A DNA stretch of 30,096 nt from an uncultured Roseburia sp. (GCA_900550935.1 URUD01000036.1:1-30096); one strand, 5' to 3'. Positions 15,223 through 23,944 are shown, counted from the first letter of the stretch. The notes: generated by a model not told the origin, from the sequence alone. A program made the numbers and translations.

Positions 15223-17427
15223 CTATTCGCTGGCTTCTTTTATTTCTACATTCTGATAAAAGGACTGTAAGATCTCCTCACAGGTCATGCCTGCCTTTGC
15301 CATTCCATTTGCACCGTTCTGGCTCATGCCAAGTCCATGCCCATAACCGCCTCCGCGCAGGATATAGCTTCCGTCCTCCTGTTTTTCAACAGCGCAGAAC
15401 GCACTCGGCAACATACTTACCTCATCATTCTCACTTCCGTCTGCATATACGATCTTTTCCACCAGACAGCCCAGTATTTTCCGGATATTATATTCTGTCT
15501 TTACCGTCACTGCGCCCTTTTCATATTGCAGTTTCAATGTCAGTATCGCACCGGATTGGCTGCGCTGCCCCACCGAAATGCCGGTAAGATCTCCCATTTT
15601 TTCACTAGAGTCATAATATAACACGTTCTCCTCTGAAATGGAATGCCTGTTTTCTAAAATTGTGTTGATCTTTTCTGTTTTCCCTGAAAGATCTGCCGTT
15701 GCAAACCAGCGGTAATACTTGATCCCGCTGTCATATCCCGTCTGGCTGCTCTTAATATACTGCAAAAAGTCTGCCTCATCTGAAAGATTTCCGTCATAGT
15801 CCGACTCATTTAGACAGAATTTATGCAGATATCCATATTTTCCGATATCACTCACATTCCAGATCTCTGCGGTATCCGTATATCCCATGGAAGTTGAAAA
15901 ATAATAGGCTTCCACCACTTCATCCTGAAAATAAAGCATTTTTCCTCTGGTCTCCTCTACCGCAGCAATCGCCTCGGCTGTCGGCTCCTGTTTATGGTAA
16001 ACCTGATAGGATGTACTGTCATTGATATGTGCACCAAATTCTGCAAGGTCTGCCCGCAAAAGCTGGATATACGCATAACTTCTCGCACAGATCGCCTGCG
16101 CTTTCAACGCCTCTTTTTCAAAGCTTGACGGCATCTCGCTCGGTACGACCGCATACAGATACTGTTCAAACGGAAGCTGATTGACTAACGTATCGCCCTG
16201 CTCATACTGTCTTACTTCCATTGTGCCGGCATATGGGGTCGATGTCGCACTGCCATCCTCCGCACAGATCATAAGTGTACCACCCTCTCCCGGCGTCACA
16301 ATAATGGTCTTTCCCTCATGTGCCGCCAGGTAATCGTTCATATGCAGCAGCGTTTCTGCTTCAACCTCTTCATTTCCATCGCCCCAGGAAACCGTTGCAG
16401 GCGTATTGCATTTGAGATAGACATCATTTCTGTAGTTTCCGCCATCCTCTGCCAGAAGCAGCACACGGATATCCTTTATTTTTGCCGGCTCACGGATCAG
16501 GATCGCACATACTTCAGTTCCCGCCGTAATATAGGAAACATTCATATTTCCAAGTACAATATCCGAGATCGATTTTTCCGTAATCTCCCCGTACGTCTGA
16601 TAAACCGGTAAATTTTTCGGATGTGCGATCTTTCCATAATCCCTGATCTCAATATTTTCTTCATCATAGGACAACAGTTTCCCCTCGATCTGGTCCTGTT
16701 TCATATGTAATGCCGTAATCTCCAGATCCTGCACGATCACATCACAAACGCCCAGAGAAAGATCGGTTTCCACGGATGAAACCTCCTTTTGATACTCTGC
16801 TCCGGCAAATAAAAAGGAAAGCTGTTCGCCTGTATTTTCCTTTAAATAAACATTAGGAATGGTCAGCTCATCCCCACAAACCTGCTTAATGCCGATACAT
16901 GTCCCATCCATCACATAGACTTCATATGCCTGCCATGGCTTGAAATACTGCCCATCAAGCGGAGTAAAGAAATCCCCCTCATTGGTCAAAAGCAAAACGC
17001 CATCCTTTGCCGCCTCCTGCTCTAAGATTAAGATCTTCTGCTCTGACACCAGCCGGTTTAAATCCAGATAGTCCCGGATCTGGCTGTAGACATCATTCCA
17101 TTCTGATCTTGCTATCACATGGTGTTTCCGGTATTTTTTCCCGGTGATCTGTTCGGAAACACCCAGTTTTTTTAGCATCGCATCCAGGCTCTCCCCGGTA
17201 AGATAATTTTTATCATACTGAGCAAAAAAATCATCCCACTCTTCCCCGGAGTAAACGCCGAATGCGAGTTCACTTTTGATCTCCGCTATTCCGACGAAAT
17301 CAGAAGAATAATCGTTCTCTATGTAATCCGGCTTTAATTTCTGCCATAATAATAAGGAAAAAACTATCACAAGCACTGTAAACAGTACTGCTTTTTGCTT
17401 TCCACTGCTCTTTTTACGCTGTCTCAT
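15223..17427 (-). CDS. SpoIID/LytB-domain protein with long N-terminal extension
   Basis: This is a 734-residue membrane-anchored extracytoplasmic protein. A basic start and one hydrophobic segment (about 13-28) form the anchor. Residues about 30-400 are an extension I do not recognise. The C-terminal part (about 400-730) is a SpoIID/LytB domain: QLPFEQYLYAVVPSEMPSSF, EALKAQAICARSYAYIQ, NDSTSYQVYHKQEPTAEAI and a final GGGYGHGLGMSQNGANGMAK. SpoIID is a lytic transglycosylase acting on denuded glycan during engulfment, and its catalytic Glu falls in the PSEMP segment, which is intact here. The protein is about twice the length of sporulation SpoIID (about 340 residues) and the context is not a sporulation operon, so a general cell-wall role is more likely. 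GGGGAAAG precedes the ATG. The structured RNA and its terminator lie immediately upstream. Confidence 0.88.
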   Translation of the reverse strand: MRQRKKSSGKQKAVLFTVLVIVFSLLLWQKLKPDYIENDYSSDFVGIAEIKSELAFGVYSGEEWDDFFAQYDKNYLTGESLDAMLKKLGVSEQITGKKYRKHHVIARSEWNDVYSQIRDYLDLNRLVSEQKILILEQEAAKDGVLLLTNEGDFFTPLDGQYFKPWQAYEVYVMDGTCIGIKQVCGDELTIPNVYLKENTGEQLSFLFAGAEYQKEVSSVETDLSLGVCDVIVQDLEITALHMKQDQIEGKLLSYDEENIEIRDYGKIAHPKNLPVYQTYGEITEKSISDIVLGNMNVSYITAGTEVCAILIREPAKIKDIRVLLLAEDGGNYRNDVYLKCNTPATVSWGDGNEEVEAETLLHMNDYLAAHEGKTIIVTPGEGGTLMICAEDGSATSTPYAGTMEVRQYEQGDTLVNQLPFEQYLYAVVPSEMPSSFEKEALKAQAICARSYAYIQLLRADLAEFGAHINDSTSYQVYHKQEPTAEAIAAVEETRGKMLYFQDEVVEAYYFSTSMGYTDTAEIWNVSDIGKYGYLHKFCLNESDYDGNLSDEADFLQYIKSSQTGYDSGIKYYRWFATADLSGKTEKINTILENRHSISEENVLYYDSSEKMGDLTGISVGQRSQSGAILTLKLQYEKGAVTVKTEYNIRKILGCLVEKIVYADGSENDEVSMLPSAFCAVEKQEDGSYILRGGGYGHGLGMSQNGANGMAKAGMTCEEILQSFYQNVEIKEASE

Positions 17428-17454
17428 TTCTTTCCCCTGTATTTCTATATTATG

Positions 17455-17489
17455 AAAAAAAGAAGCTGCTTATATTTCAAAGCAGCTTC
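17455..17489 (-). terminator. Intrinsic terminator of the structured RNA
   Basis: GAAGCTGCTT pairs with AAGCAGCTTC (17480-17489 with 17462-17471) around an 8-nt loop, followed on the minus strand by seven Ts (17461-17455). It sits 28 nt before the start codon of the SpoIID/LytB-domain gene. Confidence 0.88.
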
Positions 17490-17822
17490 CCTCTTTGGTA
17501 TATTGTGATGCACAACACTGTGCATATATTCTTTGGTACTTTATCACTTTCTCGGATAGTATCTTACGATCTTCTCTAAAGTACCTTACTGCAGCTCTTC
17601 TGTACTTCAAACAGAATCTTTTGCATGACCCAAAATGCCGTTTCCTACGTTTTTGACGCCTAGCCAAAGCTAGGTGGGTAACCGCACGTCAGTTTCTGCC
17701 TTCCACTGCTCGCGTACCAAAAGGTACTGGTGGCTTGACATCTGCCTTCGAATATAAGAATCCCATGAACGTAAATGTAGGTTCAAAAATGTAGGGTGTC
17801 GCACATCCCAGGCTGTTTTGTT
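17455..17822 (-). ncRNA. Structured RNA of about 370 nt, family not identified
   Basis: On the minus strand this stretch runs from a strong promoter to an intrinsic terminator and is full of hairpins. These include a GUACC/GGUAC stem-loop (17714-17727), CCUAGC/GCUAGG (17659-17674), UGCACA/UGUGCA (17508-17525), a 9-bp GGUACUUUA/UAAAGUACC stem (17535-17543 with 17577-17585), and CCUACAUUUUU facing AAAAACGUAGG at long range. An open frame of about 65 codons lies in the 3' half (from a TTG at 17667), but its isoleucines are all the ATA codon and it has no ribosome binding site, so I read the region as RNA. Candidates are 6S RNA (the GGUUACCCACC...GGCG segment resembles the 3' side of 6S), the clostridial raiA-motif RNA, or a cis-acting leader of the SpoIID/LytB-domain gene 28 nt downstream. 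I cannot decide among them from the sequence. Confidence 0.7.
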
Positions 17823-17828
17823 AGTCTT

Positions 17829-17857
17829 ATTATACTTTAATATGTCCCGTTTCGCAA
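17829..17857 (-). promoter_or_regulatory. Promoter of the structured RNA
   Basis: TTGCGA (17852-17857) and a perfect TATAAT (17829-17834) on the minus strand are separated by 17 nt. The predicted start is close to 17822. Confidence 0.8.
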
Positions 17858-17899
17858 CAATTAATTAGTGCCAAATTATGTTTTTCTTTCTATTATTTA

Positions 17900-17927
17900 T
17901 TGATTTTATGAATTTATTATGTATAAT
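17900..17927 (+). promoter_or_regulatory. pckA promoter and 5' leader hairpins
   Basis: TTGATT (17900-17905) and TATAAT (17922-17927) are spaced by 16 nt. The predicted start near 17934 coincides with a 9-bp hairpin GGAAAGCAG/CTGTTTTCC (17935-17958) at the very 5' end of the message. A second hairpin CCTGT/ACAGG follows (17978-17992). A 5'-terminal stem-loop can stabilise mRNA; that effect here is inferred. Confidence 0.75.
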
Positions 17928-18033
17928 AGAATACGGAAAGCAGTGTACGCTGTTTTCCTGTCATTTTTCGTATAATGCCTGTATTTTACAGGTAATTATC
18001 ATAACAAAATTTTAAAGAAAGAGGTTAAGTAAG

Positions 18034-19638
18034 ATGGCAAAAATTGATTTAAGCAAGTACGGTATTACCGGAACCACAGAAGTTGTTTACAATCCTTCTT
18101 ACGAAGTGTTATTCGAAGAGGAAACAAAACCAACACTTGAAGGTTTTGAAAAAGGTCAGGAAAGTGAACTCGGTGCTGTCAACGTTATGACAGGTATCTA
18201 TACAGGACGTTCTCCTAAAGATAAGTTCATCGTAGTTGATGAGAATTCCAAGGACACTGTATGGTGGACATCTGACGAGTACAAAAATGACAACCATCCT
18301 GCAAGCCAGGAAGCATGGAGCGCAGTAAAAGACATCGCGATCAAAGAGCTCTCTAACAAGAGACTTTTCGTAGTGGATGCTTTCTGTGGTGCAAACAAAG
18401 ATACCCGTATGGCAATCCGTTTCATCGTTGAGGTTGCTTGGCAGGCACACTTTGTTACAAACATGTTCATCAAACCTACTGCTGAAGAGCTTGAGAACTT
18501 CGAGCCAGATTTCGTTGTTTACAACGCTTCCAAAGCAAAAGTTGAGAACTACAAAGAGTTAGGATTAAACTCTGAGACAGCTGTTATGTTCAACATCACA
18601 AGCCGTGAGCAGGTTATCGTAAATACATGGTACGGCGGAGAAATGAAAAAAGGTATGTTCTCTATGATGAACTACTATCTGCCATTAAAGGGCATCGCTT
18701 CTATGCACTGCTCTGCAAACACAGATATGAACGGTGAGAACACAGCTATCTTCTTCGGTCTTTCCGGAACAGGTAAAACAACTCTTTCTACCGATCCGAA
18801 GCGTCTCTTAATCGGTGATGACGAGCACGGCTGGGATGACAACGGCGTATTCAACTTTGAGGGTGGATGCTACGCAAAAGTTATCGATCTTGACAAAGAT
18901 TCTGAGCCAGATATCTACAATGCGATCGTTCGTGATGCACTGTTAGAGAACGTAACCTTAGACGCTTCTGGTAAGATCGACTTCAAAGATAAGAGCGTTA
19001 CCGAGAATACTCGTGTATCTTATCCGATCAACCACATTAAAAACATTGTACGTCCAATCTCTTCTGCTCCAGCAGCTAAGAACGTAATCTTCTTATCAGC
19101 AGATGCATTTGGTGTACTTCCTCCAGTATCTATCTTAACTCCAGAGCAGACACAGTACTACTTCCTGTCTGGTTTCACAGCTAAGTTAGCAGGTACAGAG
19201 CGCGGAATTACCGAGCCTACTCCTACTTTCTCTGCTTGCTTTGGACAGGCATTCTTAGAGTTACATCCTACAAAATATGCTGCAGAGCTCGTTAAGAAAA
19301 TGGAAAAGAGCGGAGCAAAAGCATATCTTGTAAATACAGGATGGAACGGAACAGGAAAACGTATCTCCATCAAAGATACCCGTGGTATCATCGATGCGAT
19401 CTTAAGCGGAGCTATCTTATCTGCTCCTACTAAGACCATCCCATACTTCAACTTCGAAGTTCCTACAGAGCTTCCAGGTGTTGATGCAGGTATCTTAGAT
19501 CCTCGTGATACTTACGCTAACGCTTCTGAGTGGGAGACAAAAGCAAAAGATCTTGCTGCAAGATTTGTTAAGAACTTTGCTAAATACGAAGGAAACGAAG
19601 CTGGTAAAGCATTAGTTTCTGCAGGTCCTCAGGCATAA
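18034..19638 (+). CDS. pckA: Phosphoenolpyruvate carboxykinase (ATP)
   Basis: The enzyme interconverts oxaloacetate + ATP and PEP + ADP + CO2 in the cytoplasm. At 534 residues it has normal length for the ATP-type enzyme. Motifs in order: TGRSPKDKF (55-65, substrate-binding Arg), the P-loop GLSGTGKTT (242-250), GDDEHGWDDNGVFNFEGGCY (metal and kinase-2 region), and TRVSYPINHI with nearby arginines. AGAGG lies about 10 nt before the ATG. Codon use is strikingly biased toward GCT, TCT, TTC, AAC, CGT and GTT compared with its neighbours, which suggests very high expression. Its neighbours are not functionally linked by operon structure, although citrate synthase, which also uses oxaloacetate, lies 0.7 kb downstream. 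Confidence 0.98.
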   Translation: MAKIDLSKYGITGTTEVVYNPSYEVLFEEETKPTLEGFEKGQESELGAVNVMTGIYTGRSPKDKFIVVDENSKDTVWWTSDEYKNDNHPASQEAWSAVKDIAIKELSNKRLFVVDAFCGANKDTRMAIRFIVEVAWQAHFVTNMFIKPTAEELENFEPDFVVYNASKAKVENYKELGLNSETAVMFNITSREQVIVNTWYGGEMKKGMFSMMNYYLPLKGIASMHCSANTDMNGENTAIFFGLSGTGKTTLSTDPKRLLIGDDEHGWDDNGVFNFEGGCYAKVIDLDKDSEPDIYNAIVRDALLENVTLDASGKIDFKDKSVTENTRVSYPINHIKNIVRPISSAPAAKNVIFLSADAFGVLPPVSILTPEQTQYYFLSGFTAKLAGTERGITEPTPTFSACFGQAFLELHPTKYAAELVKKMEKSGAKAYLVNTGWNGTGKRISIKDTRGIIDAILSGAILSAPTKTIPYFNFEVPTELPGVDAGILDPRDTYANASEWETKAKDLAARFVKNFAKYEGNEAGKALVSAGPQA

Positions 19639-19659
19639 TTAGTCGGATTTCCCGATATA

Positions 19660-19693
19660 AAAAACCGGAAACGAAGTTTCGTTTCCGGTTTTT
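19660..19693. terminator. Terminator between pckA and cdd
   Basis: AAAAACCGGAAACGAA (19660-19675) pairs with TTCGTTTCCGGTTTTT (19678-19693), a near-perfect stem with a tiny loop. With A- and T-tracts it can act for pckA on the plus strand and for cdd on the minus strand. Confidence 0.93.
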
Positions 19694-19748
19694 ATATGCT
19701 TTCTGCTCATAAAAATGTATATAGAGCATCCATATTTATGCTGTTTTC

Positions 19749-20159
19749 TTAAATACGAACGCCCTTTTCCAGATCTGCGTTTGTAAAGCCACCTGGCAAG
19801 AGTTCCTGTAAGGTAAATTCCTTTACATCATTTTCATTCTTTACTAAAAAAATCCTGAAAGCAGCCGGATCACAGAACTCTGCCATTACCTGTCTGCATA
19901 CGCCGCAGGGATAAAGGTAGTCATCTGCATCTCCCGTGATCGCGATCGCCTCGAACTCTCTCTCTCCCTCTGAAACCGCTTTAAAAAAGGCTGTCCGCTC
20001 TGCACAGTTTGTAGGTGTATATGCTGCATTCTCAATGTTACAGCCACGATATATTTTTCCACTCTTCGTCAAAAGTGCTGCTCCCACTCTAAAATGAGAA
20101 TATGGTGCATAAGCATTTTCTTTTGCCAGAATGGCTTCTTTTATCATTTCCTGATTCAT
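19749..20159 (-). CDS. cdd: Cytidine deaminase
   Basis: The enzyme converts cytidine and deoxycytidine to uridine and deoxyuridine in pyrimidine salvage. At 136 residues it has the size of the small homotetrameric zinc enzymes. The zinc site is clear: NCAERTAFF gives the Cys and the catalytic Glu, and PCGVCRQVM gives the CxxC pair. AYAPYSHFRVGAAL is the substrate-binding N terminus, and GCNIENAAY is also present. A strong AAGGAGGAG precedes the ATG. The gene is convergent with pckA, shares its terminator, and is divergent from citrate synthase. No other nucleoside salvage gene is nearby. Confidence 0.97.
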   Translation of the reverse strand: MNQEMIKEAILAKENAYAPYSHFRVGAALLTKSGKIYRGCNIENAAYTPTNCAERTAFFKAVSEGEREFEAIAITGDADDYLYPCGVCRQVMAEFCDPAAFRIFLVKNENDVKEFTLQELLPGGFTNADLEKGVRI

Positions 20160-20221
20160 AGTTCTCCTCCTTAGGAATCACATCTTTTAATCCTATTGTA
20201 ATTCAATTTTTTTAATAAGGA

Positions 20222-20236
20222 AAGAAGTATCTTCTT
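20222..20236. repeat. Inverted repeat between cdd and citrate synthase
   Basis: AAGAAG-TAT-CTTCTT is a perfect inverted repeat with a 3-bp centre. It lies about 63 bp before the cdd start and 28 bp before the -35 of citrate synthase. It could be an operator for either gene. I have no regulator to assign, and low-complexity repeats like this can arise by chance. Confidence 0.3.
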
Positions 20237-20264
20237 AAATTTTCATAAAAAATAGCCATTTTCC

Positions 20265-20294
20265 TTGTATAAAAATAAATACATGTGTTATGAT
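20265..20294 (+). promoter_or_regulatory. Candidate promoter of citrate synthase
   Basis: TTGTAT (20265-20270) and TATGAT (20289-20294) are spaced by 18 nt, giving a leader of about 50 nt before the ATG at 20350. Confidence 0.6.
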
Positions 20295-20349
20295 ATTTTC
20301 ATGCTTTATTTTAATGAAGTGCACACTATTACTATAAAGGAGGGCTAAC

Positions 20350-21726
20350 ATGTCTACAAATCGTTTTTGCGAAATCACCCCCGAATTACAGCACCTTGCC
20401 ACACTCAGTGAACAGTGTTCCAAGATCGATCCGGAGCTTTATACACAATACGATGTCAAACGTGGTCTGCGCGACTTAAACGGAAAAGGCGTACTCGTTG
20501 GACTGACCGAGATTTCCGAGGTCTCTTCCACCAGAGAAGTCGATGGAAAAACCGTTCCTGCAGATGGTGAACTTTACTATAGAGGTTATAATGTTCGTGA
20601 TATTATCCAGGGACTCCCGGAAGGCAGCCACTTTGGTTTTGAAGAATGTACTTATCTTCTGCTTTTTGGAAAACTCCCGACTGCAGATGAGTTATCCGAC
20701 TTTACCAGAATGCTCAGCGATTACCGTACACTTCCGACCAGTTTTGTCAGAGATATCATTATGAAAGCTCCAAGCAAAGATATGATGAATACCCTTGCCA
20801 GAAGCGTACTGACCCTCTATTCCTACGATGATATGGCAGATGATATTTCTCTTCCGAATGTACTTCGTCAGTGTCTGCAGTTGATCAGTCTGTTTCCTCT
20901 GCTATCCGTTTACGGCTATCAGGCTTACAAGCACTATCACGATGGTGCCAGCCTCTTTATCCATCCTCCAAAGCCGGAATACTCTACTGCCGAAAATATC
21001 CTACATATTTTGCGTGCAGACAGCCAGTTTTCTCCACTTGAGGCAAAACTTCTCGATATCGCATTAATTCTTCATATGGAGCATGGTGGTGGAAATAACT
21101 CTACCTTTACCACGCATCTGGTTTCTTCTTCCGGCACCGATACCTATTCTGCCATTGCGGCATCCTTAGGCTCCTTAAAGGGTCCAAAACACGGTGGTGC
21201 CAACATCAAAGTTGTAAAAATGTTTGATGATATGAAATCCAATCTTTCCGACTGGAGTGACGAGGAAGAGATCAGCCGTTATTTAAGAGCTCTGCTTCAC
21301 AAAGAAGCATTTGATAAAGCTGGTCTGATCTATGGTATGGGGCACGCTGTTTACTCACTGTCTGACCCGAGAGCACGTATTTTCCGCTCTTTCGTGGAAC
21401 GTCTCTCTGCCGAGAAAGGCTACGAAAAAGAATTTGCACTCTATTCTGCGGTAGAACGTCTTGCTCCGCAGATCATTGCAGAAGAACGCAAGATCTACAA
21501 GGGTGTCAGCCCAAATGTCGACTTTTTCAGTGGATTTGCTTATTCCATGCTTGGACTTCCAGTCGAGTTATATACACCGATCTTCGCGATCGCACGAATT
21601 TCTGGATGGAGTGCACACCGCCTCGAGGAAGTTGCGATCAATGGCAAGATCATGCGTCCTGCCTATAAAAACGTGGGCGAACACAAAGTCTATATCCCTA
21701 TGGATGAACGAAAAAAAGAGTCGTAA
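20350..21726 (+). CDS. gltA: Citrate synthase
   Basis: The enzyme condenses oxaloacetate and acetyl-CoA to citrate; in fermenting Clostridia this mainly feeds 2-oxoglutarate and glutamate synthesis. At 458 residues it is somewhat longer than the common 370-430. The active site is complete: LHMEHGGGNNSTF (His245), GSLKGPKHGGAN (His281) and YGMGHAVYSLSDPRA, plus the C-terminal FSGFAYSMLGLPVELYTPIF. A 2-methylcitrate synthase activity cannot be excluded from sequence alone, but no prp genes are present. AAAGGAGG lies about 8 nt before the ATG. The last codons and the stop lie inside the terminator hairpin. The gene symbol follows general usage and is not specific to this organism. Confidence 0.95.
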   Translation: MSTNRFCEITPELQHLATLSEQCSKIDPELYTQYDVKRGLRDLNGKGVLVGLTEISEVSSTREVDGKTVPADGELYYRGYNVRDIIQGLPEGSHFGFEECTYLLLFGKLPTADELSDFTRMLSDYRTLPTSFVRDIIMKAPSKDMMNTLARSVLTLYSYDDMADDISLPNVLRQCLQLISLFPLLSVYGYQAYKHYHDGASLFIHPPKPEYSTAENILHILRADSQFSPLEAKLLDIALILHMEHGGGNNSTFTTHLVSSSGTDTYSAIAASLGSLKGPKHGGANIKVVKMFDDMKSNLSDWSDEEEISRYLRALLHKEAFDKAGLIYGMGHAVYSLSDPRARIFRSFVERLSAEKGYEKEFALYSAVERLAPQIIAEERKIYKGVSPNVDFFSGFAYSMLGLPVELYTPIFAIARISGWSAHRLEEVAINGKIMRPAYKNVGEHKVYIPMDERKKES

Positions 21727-21740
21727 ACGACTCTTTTTTT
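21711..21740. terminator. Terminator overlapping the citrate synthase stop codon
   Basis: AAAAAAAGAGTCG (21711-21723) pairs perfectly with CGACTCTTTTTTT (21728-21740). The 4-nt loop TAAA contains the TAA stop codon. The symmetric A- and T-tracts also suit the convergent histidine kinase gene. Confidence 0.93.
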
Positions 21741-21759
21741 ACTGTATAGGAAATTCCTT

Positions 21760-23280
21760 CTATGATTTCGTTGCAAGAGAGAGTTCAAACCAGAAGATAG
21801 AACCTTTTCCTTCCTCGCTCCAGACACCATAAGCGGCATCATGAAGCTCTAATATATTCTTTACGATAGAAAGTCCAAGACCGGTTCCCATCACAGAACG
21901 TTTATGTGTCTTGTCCACTTTATAATAGCGATCCCATACATACGGCAGATCCTCTTTGGCGATGCCCTCTCCGCTGTCCTCGACCTCAATGCGCACCCTG
22001 TCTTCTACTACTTTCTGTCTTACCCGGACCGTCTTATCCGTCCCGGTATAATTGATGGCGTTATTGATCAGATTATAAATGACCTGAAAGATCTTGTATT
22101 CATCCGCATCGACATAAACCTTGCGGTCATAGTCAAACTCGATAACATATCCTTCCTGTTCTTTTAATTTGTTGTAGCGTTCCAGAACCGTTTCAATGCT
22201 TTCGGTCAGATTATAAATCTCTGCATTCTTTACCATTACTCCAGCCTGCAGTTTGGACATATCCAGCATATCATTGACCAGATTGGTAAGTCTTGCCGCC
22301 TCGTCAATGACAACCTGTACGTTTTCCGGTGTATTTTCCCCCGGCAGGTCACGCATAACCTCTGCATAGGCAATGATCATCGTAAGCGGCGTCCGAAGGT
22401 CATGTGACACATTGGCGATCAGTTCCCGCCGTAAGCTCTCATTCCGGTTTAACTCCACAGCTGTTGCATTTAAGGTATCCGATAATTCTGCAATTTCCCT
22501 GTAATCCTTGCCTTCAAAGCGGACAGAGAAATCACCCTTTGCCATCTTCTTTGCCGATTCATTGATCTTGATAAAGGATTTGGACACCTGACGGGAGATT
22601 AAAAGTGCGACCACCAGGGAAAGCAGTATCATGATAAAAGTAATCCAGACCAGTTCCACCCGTAACGTATTGACCGTTGCATCCACCGGTGTCAACTGCG
22701 TATTGACAAACAGCAATACCTCTGTTCCATCCACCGGGACAAGATTTACAGTGATCACACTTTCAATCCGATCCTGTCCATGATTTTGCATAAATCCATC
22801 CATCATCCGGTCTGCATCTGCCTGCGCACTCTCATTTGTTTCTGGCATTTCCGGTATATCGGTATCCGGCTGCGTAAACGGCTTCCGTTCACCACCACCA
22901 AATTCGATCCTGGTGCTGCCTCCATCTTCGACTGCCCTTTGATAGCAATCCTGCACCAGTTCTGCCGGCATCATATTTAAGTTAGAATTTGGGATATATT
23001 CGGCACTGTAAAGGATCGTGCCATCCTGCTCCGCCACAAGCACTGCCATATTATACCGTGCCGTTAAGGCATCGATCTTTTCTTCTTTATCTTCATCCTC
23101 CGACTGTAAGATCTCTGTAACCTCACTGGTCAGCTGCACTGCCTCCCGGTTTTTAATGGTCTTGTAAAACGTATCCAGATAGCAGATCTGGACCAGCCAG
23201 AGCACGACTAACAGTATCCCGGTAAAGATAAGAAGATAAAAGAATATTTTCCATTTAATGCTTATCTTTTCATGTTTCAA
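21760..23280 (-). CDS. HAMP-domain sensor histidine kinase
   Basis: This is a membrane-bound two-component sensor of 506 residues. TM1 spans about 11-31 and TM2 about 208-230; between them is an extracytoplasmic sensor region (about 35-205) with an acidic, Pro-rich stretch. HAMP follows (about 231-283), then HisKA with ANVSHDLRTPLTMI (phospho-acceptor His293), and HATPase_c with the N box NLINNAINYTG, the G1 box DSGEGIAKED and the G2 box GTGLGLSIVKNI. All catalytic motifs are intact. Its start overlaps the end of the response regulator gene by 11 nt, so the two are translationally coupled partners. The signal is unknown. Confidence 0.94.
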   Translation of the reverse strand: MKHEKISIKWKIFFYLLIFTGILLVVLWLVQICYLDTFYKTIKNREAVQLTSEVTEILQSEDEDKEEKIDALTARYNMAVLVAEQDGTILYSAEYIPNSNLNMMPAELVQDCYQRAVEDGGSTRIEFGGGERKPFTQPDTDIPEMPETNESAQADADRMMDGFMQNHGQDRIESVITVNLVPVDGTEVLLFVNTQLTPVDATVNTLRVELVWITFIMILLSLVVALLISRQVSKSFIKINESAKKMAKGDFSVRFEGKDYREIAELSDTLNATAVELNRNESLRRELIANVSHDLRTPLTMIIAYAEVMRDLPGENTPENVQVVIDEAARLTNLVNDMLDMSKLQAGVMVKNAEIYNLTESIETVLERYNKLKEQEGYVIEFDYDRKVYVDADEYKIFQVIYNLINNAINYTGTDKTVRVRQKVVEDRVRIEVEDSGEGIAKEDLPYVWDRYYKVDKTHKRSVMGTGLGLSIVKNILELHDAAYGVWSEEGKGSIFWFELSLATKS

Positions 23281-23944
23281 ACCGGTATCCCACCCCCCGT
23301 AATGTCACTAAAAATTTGCGGTATTCGCCAAGGCTGCTCCGGAGCAGTTTGATATGGGTATCTAACGTTCTGTCATCCCCATAATAGTCATAGCCCCAGA
23401 CCTCTGTGATCAGCTTTTCACGTGCTAACGCAATGTTGCGGTTTCTTACCAGATAAAATAAAAGGTCATACTCTTTTGGTGACATATCGACTCTGGTGCC
23501 GTCCACAGAAACAGTCCGTCCGGTAAAATCCACCAACAGCCCCTCTGCCTGAAATCTCTCATGTCCATCCAATGTATCCTTTGGCGTATTTCTGCCAATG
23601 ACGACTTTCACACGCATCATCAGTTCACGCGGTGAAAACGGTTTTACCACATAATCATCGATCCCGAGCTCAAATCCGTGGATCTTGTCATATTCTTCTC
23701 CACGCGCAGACAGCATGATCACCGGAATATTTTTTCTCTTTTTGATCTCGCGGCAGGCGGAAAAACCATCCAGCTCCGGCATCATAACATCCAGTATCAT
23801 CAGATCAAAATCCTGTTTTTTGCAGAGTTCCACTGCCTCCATCCCATCATGGGCTTCTGTGATCTCGTAACCCTCAAATTCACCATATTTACGAATGATG
23901 GCACGGATCTTTTCTTCATCATCTACGACTAATATTCTCTCCAT
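23270..23944 (-). CDS. OmpR/PhoB-family response regulator
   Basis: The N-terminal receiver has Asp8-Asp9, the phospho-acceptor Asp52 in ILDVMMPE, Ser79 in MLSARGEEY and Lys101 in VVKPFSP. The C-terminal winged-helix DNA-binding domain includes SPKEYDLLFYLVRNRN and EVWGYDYYGDDRTLDTHI. I chose the ATG at 23944, which gives MERILVVDDEEK and has GGAGAG about 4-5 nt upstream. In-frame ATG and TTG codons at 23956 and 23962 are possible but would add residues not seen in the family. It lies between a small membrane protein and its cognate kinase and probably controls genes linked to the kinase signal; no targets are visible. Confidence 0.94.
   Translation of the reverse strand: MERILVVDDEEKIRAIIRKYGEFEGYEITEAHDGMEAVELCKKQDFDLMILDVMMPELDGFSACREIKKRKNIPVIMLSARGEEYDKIHGFELGIDDYVVKPFSPRELMMRVKVVIGRNTPKDTLDGHERFQAEGLLVDFTGRTVSVDGTRVDMSPKEYDLLFYLVRNRNIALAREKLITEVWGYDYYGDDRTLDTHIKLLRSSLGEYRKFLVTLRGVGYRFET

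Noticed and set aside
17470..17667. Open frame of about 65 codons, basic and Cys-containing, on the minus strand
   Set aside because: It lies inside the structured RNA and starts at a TTG within a hairpin. It has no ribosome binding site, uses only the ATA codon for isoleucine, and ends in the terminator loop. A small protein is not fully excluded.
17971..17976. Second TATAAT upstream of pckA
   Set aside because: No acceptable -35 box 16-18 nt upstream, whereas the TATAAT at 17922 has one.
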